Shown in pieces: positions 20,295 through 22,411 of a stretch of DNA of 22,411 nucleotides. How positions within the stretch are numbered: position 1 is the stretch's first letter; each line of letters opens with the position of its first letter. The position numbers and the translations under genes are program-made. Below the pieces are notes generated by a model, which had not been told where the DNA came from, did not search any database, and saw nothing but the letters and a program-made list of their open reading frames with translations. The DNA is from a virus. Where the stretch lies: positions 1-22,411 of the IMG/VR virus record IMGVR_UViG_3300030103_001156. The stretch is one strand, 5' to 3'.

Positions 20295-21086
20295 TTAATA
20301 ATTGTATCTAGCAGTTAGAGCCTGCCCAGCTTGCTGTGCAGCATTCATTCCCATATTAAGTCCAGCTCTCTGCATATTTTCAGTAAGGGCTGCATTTGTA
20401 AGAATATTCTGTTTAATACCAGCACTAGCCATGTCTCTAGCAAAATCATCTCTCTTAGCCTGTTCAGAGAATTTCCTTACTGTAGGAAGAAGTATATTTG
20501 TGGCATCTCTCAATGTCTCAGCATCTTTTACTGATCTTAATCTTCTACCTGCATCTAAACCTAAAGGACTTAGTACACTTAAAGGATCACCCATAGGAGA
20601 TATACCTCCATACGGACCCATTCCTGGAGGTAGTGGAGTACCACCAGCTCCCATTCCTTCTCCTCCTGTTATTCCATATCCACCTAAACTTAATCCAGCT
20701 CTACCAGCAGTACCTGCTCCTCCTCCTAGAAGACCAGCTGTTGATCCTCCTGCAAGTGCTCCTATTCCAAGTGGAACAGCAGCTCTACCTAAAATTCCAG
20801 CAGCCGTAGCCCCGAAACCTTTAGAACCTGCCATTCTTGCTGCCTGTAATCCTGCTTTACCAGCTAAACCTGTTGTCACTCCTCCTAATCCAGCAGTTCC
20901 TAAAGCTCCAAGTCCGCCTCCAACTAAAGCTTGTCCTAAATTTCCACGACTTAAACCTGGTGCTGCTCCAGCTGCTATACCAGCTCCTCTAAGTAATAAA
21001 GGTAATTTGACTGCTCCTACCTTGGCTAGTAGTGGCATTAGTTTTCCTGCTAATGGTATTGCTGCAGCTGCTACTGGTGCTGGCAT
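20295..21086 (-). CDS. Gly/Ala-rich hydrophobic protein, possible ejection/pilot protein, 263 aa
   Basis: The first 140 residues are extremely rich in Gly, Ala and Leu, with several stretches able to cross a membrane (PVAAAAIPLAGKLMPLLAKV, AVPLGIGALAGGSTAGLLGG). A Gly/Pro-rich linker follows (GGTPLPPGMGPYGGISPM), then a charged helical C-terminal third (DAETLRDATNILLPTVRKFS, QAKRDDFARDMASAG). This layout resembles phage proteins that enter the host envelope with the DNA. It lies in the row of unassigned virion genes upstream of the terminase. The complementary strand is also open over the same span because GGN/GCN codons give few stops; that plus-strand frame is not a gene. Function is inferred from composition only. 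Confidence 0.6.
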   Translation of the reverse strand: MPAPVAAAAIPLAGKLMPLLAKVGAVKLPLLLRGAGIAAGAAPGLSRGNLGQALVGGGLGALGTAGLGGVTTGLAGKAGLQAARMAGSKGFGATAAGILGRAAVPLGIGALAGGSTAGLLGGGAGTAGRAGLSLGGYGITGGEGMGAGGTPLPPGMGPYGGISPMGDPLSVLSPLGLDAGRRLRSVKDAETLRDATNILLPTVRKFSEQAKRDDFARDMASAGIKQNILTNAALTENMQRAGLNMGMNAAQQAGQALTARYNY

Positions 21087-21140
21087 TTTATTAATCTAAT
21101 AAATCTTGTTATAAATATTTTAAATTAACTATTCTTTGCT

Positions 21141-21653
21141 CTAATTATCTTGTAGTTCTTTTACGAAGTAAGCTACATCTGCTAAGTCATCTTTCACTAA
21201 ATTCATATCTGTCAAACAATCAACATCATGCTTCAATCTCATATCGCAGAAAAATGCACTTGCTGCAGCTCCTGCTACTGGTCCTGCAATTTGAGATAAT
21301 AATCCTGGACTTCCCTGCTGACCTGGTATTACAGTCATTGGGTTTGTAGGAGGTTGATATATTCCGAACCCTTCTGCCACAGGATTAAAACCACTTTCGA
21401 ATTGACTCGAAAATTCAGCTACTTTATCGCTAACACTCTTTCCACCTTTATTTGTAAAATCAAAAGCATTAGGATTTTCATCAAAATAATCCGCCATATT
21501 ACTTTTAAATCGACTTAAAAATGAACTGCTTCTTTTATTAGGATCTTCTACTTTTTGACCTGCTTTGTTAAAAAATGTTGTTGTATCAGAATCTGTATCG
21601 TAAGTGCTAAACCCACCTTGATCAAAATGAGGATAATCTGTATGTTTTGACAT
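21141..21653 (-). CDS. Virion protein ending in an S74-like RLK motif, 170 aa
   Basis: It opens MSKHTDYPHFDQGGFSTYD, followed by a Ser/Phe-rich middle (RSSSFLSRFKSNMADYFDEN) and a Pro/Gly stretch (PPTNPMTVIPGQQGSPGLLS). An Ala-rich hydrophobic patch (IAGPVAGAAASAFF) leads to the end, CDMRLKHDVDCLTDMN and then LADVAYFVKELQDN. The phrase DMRLKHDV resembles the SD-x-RLK motif that begins peptidase S74 (intramolecular chaperone) domains of fibre proteins. Here only about 35 residues follow, far short of a full S74 domain, so self-cleavage is not expected. Position among internal virion genes suggests a minor virion protein. The shared MSKHT start links it to 19426-20292. Confidence 0.6.
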   Translation of the reverse strand: MSKHTDYPHFDQGGFSTYDTDSDTTTFFNKAGQKVEDPNKRSSSFLSRFKSNMADYFDENPNAFDFTNKGGKSVSDKVAEFSSQFESGFNPVAEGFGIYQPPTNPMTVIPGQQGSPGLLSQIAGPVAGAAASAFFCDMRLKHDVDCLTDMNLVKDDLADVAYFVKELQDN

Positions 21654-21681
21654 CTACTTAACCTTTTTCATAATTATAAAA

Positions 21682-22239
21682 TTAGTAAGCACGAAGACCT
21701 GTTCCATATATGCTTCTAGCTATATCTTTTGCTTCTCTGTTTGTCACTTCTCCTGCCTCTACTAAAGCTTGTTCTGCTCTAGCATAATCTAGTAAAGATC
21801 CACCGTACTGAGCACCGGGTGTTCTAGCCTCTGCTCTTGCTCTCTCTAAAGCAAGGTCATGTCGGAACTGTTGTTCCTGTAAAGCTGATTTCATTAAAAA
21901 TTGATCTAATTCTTTATTTCCTACAGAATTAGACATTGGCTGACTGTAATCAGACTGCTGATCTATCATCCCAGCTGCTGCAAGACCTGCTCCAAAAACT
22001 GCTGATTGACCTAACCTTTTACCAACCGTAGGAATTGTAGCTCTAGAACCTTCTCTTAGTAACATAGGAACTTCTTTACCTGTTTTACCAACTAAATCTG
22101 GAGCAAATTTAGCTTTACCTGCTCTCAAAGCAGCAGTTGCTGCTTCTTGTCCTATATTTCCACCTATACGAAAAGCATCATCAAGATAACTTTGTAATGC
22201 AGTTCCTGCTGTTCTTAAAAAAGCTTTTTTTACCGACAT
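21682..22239 (-). CDS. Hypothetical helical virion-operon protein, 185 aa
   Basis: No family is recognised. It opens with a basic amphipathic helix (MSVKKAFLRTAGTALQSYLD), followed by helices and a Gly/Ala patch (GKRLGQSAVFGAGLAAAGM, about 70-90) that could touch a membrane. A charged helix (LKFLMKSAL-like DQFLMKSALQEQQFRHDLAL, then ERARAEAR) and a C-terminal helix (RAEQALVEAGEVTNREAKDI) come next. The start overlaps the upstream stop as TGATG, so the two are translated together. Size, helix content and position upstream of a Gly/Ala-rich protein fit an internal virion or ejection protein; this is inference. Confidence 0.6.
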   Translation of the reverse strand: MSVKKAFLRTAGTALQSYLDDAFRIGGNIGQEAATAALRAGKAKFAPDLVGKTGKEVPMLLREGSRATIPTVGKRLGQSAVFGAGLAAAGMIDQQSDYSQPMSNSVGNKELDQFLMKSALQEQQFRHDLALERARAEARTPGAQYGGSLLDYARAEQALVEAGEVTNREAKDIARSIYGTGLRAY

Positions 22240-22411
22240 CAGACGTTCACATCCTTACTGGGAAACTTACCAGCTACATTTGAATCTACTATAGCATTTC
22301 CACTCGCTGCAGGTTGTGATGCTTCTGCATTCTCAGTATCGAAACCAACTGGTTTATCTGACACCTGATCTAAGTTTCTTCTATCTACCAGATCTTCCTT
22401 TGCAATTAAAC
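22239..22411 (-). CDS. C-terminal 56 residues of an unassigned protein (cut by window edge)
   Basis: The frame is open from the window end to TGA at 22241-22239, so the N-terminus lies outside. The visible part is hydrophilic, Asn/Asp/Ala-rich and probably disordered (LVDRRNLDQVSDKPVGFDTE, ASQPAASGNAIVDSN), ending FPSKDVNV. The stop overlaps the next start as TGATG, which argues the frame is real. Nothing in the visible residues identifies the family. Confidence 0.6.
   Translation of the reverse strand, partial: LIAKEDLVDRRNLDQVSDKPVGFDTENAEASQPAASGNAIVDSNVAGKFPSKDVNV

Noticed and set aside
20302-21099. A 265-codon plus-strand open frame, Pro/Ala-rich, opposite the Gly/Ala-rich gene
   Set aside because: It mirrors the minus-strand gene: GGN and GCN codons read as NCC and NGC on the other strand, which contain no stops. 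It has no ribosome site, and the minus gene fits its operon.

Overview
The window is a stretch of a tailed double-stranded DNA phage genome (Caudoviricetes), almost certainly marine. It holds the packaging, head, connector and tail-fibre genes, nearly all on the minus strand, so the transcript reads from high to low coordinates. Base composition is AT-rich: lines counted by hand run about 25-40% GC, with a few GC-richer islands. Recognisable parts are a terminase large subunit (16741-18264), a portal-like protein (14265-16514), a scaffold-like protein (13778-14782), a coat protein resembling the phage N4 gp56 family (11805-12950) and a cassette of fibre-type proteins (1-5650). The fibre vocabulary (NLIINGAMQ, ISGVDGSASAPA, HGL/GD beta repeats) is typical of uncultured marine phages and cyanophages. 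A picocyanobacterial or SAR11-type host is therefore likely, but nothing here fixes the host. I see no tail sheath, tape measure, lysin, integrase, RNA polymerase, tRNA or CRISPR array.

Layout in transcription order. From 22411 to 18771 lie six unassigned virion-type genes: one cut by the window end, one very Gly/Ala-rich, one ending in an RLK-type motif, and one with a proline-rich start and a 66-bp tandem repeat. Then come a putative small terminase, the large terminase, a 61-residue AbrB/MazE-like protein, the portal and the scaffold. The portal and scaffold reading frames overlap by 518 bases. A hairpin terminator (13744-13768) follows the scaffold. Two small genes and a 123-base leader precede the coat gene and a second, probably abundant virion gene. 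A second terminator (10926-10944) and a candidate promoter (10890-10918) separate these from the connector block. That block holds a helix-hairpin-helix protein, a probable head-tail connector, two small basic or charged proteins and two virion proteins sharing a beta-repeat module. The larger of the two carries a SWIM-like zinc finger.

The region from 6376 down to 1 is a receptor-binding cassette of small fibre or decoration proteins, including a tandem paralogue pair and a tail-assembly-chaperone-like gene. It is interrupted by one opposite-strand gene (5705-5947) for a small membrane-anchored coiled-coil protein. Genes are packed with gaps of 0-5 bases or short overlaps (ATGA, TAATG, TGATG), so translational coupling is probably the rule. 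No gene-free stretch exceeds 300 bases. The longest, 12951-13073, holds the coat leader.

The strongest leads are the long same-strand portal/scaffold overlap, the SWIM-like motif in a virion protein, the AbrB-like gene inside the packaging operon, and the inverted membrane-protein gene in the fibre cassette.
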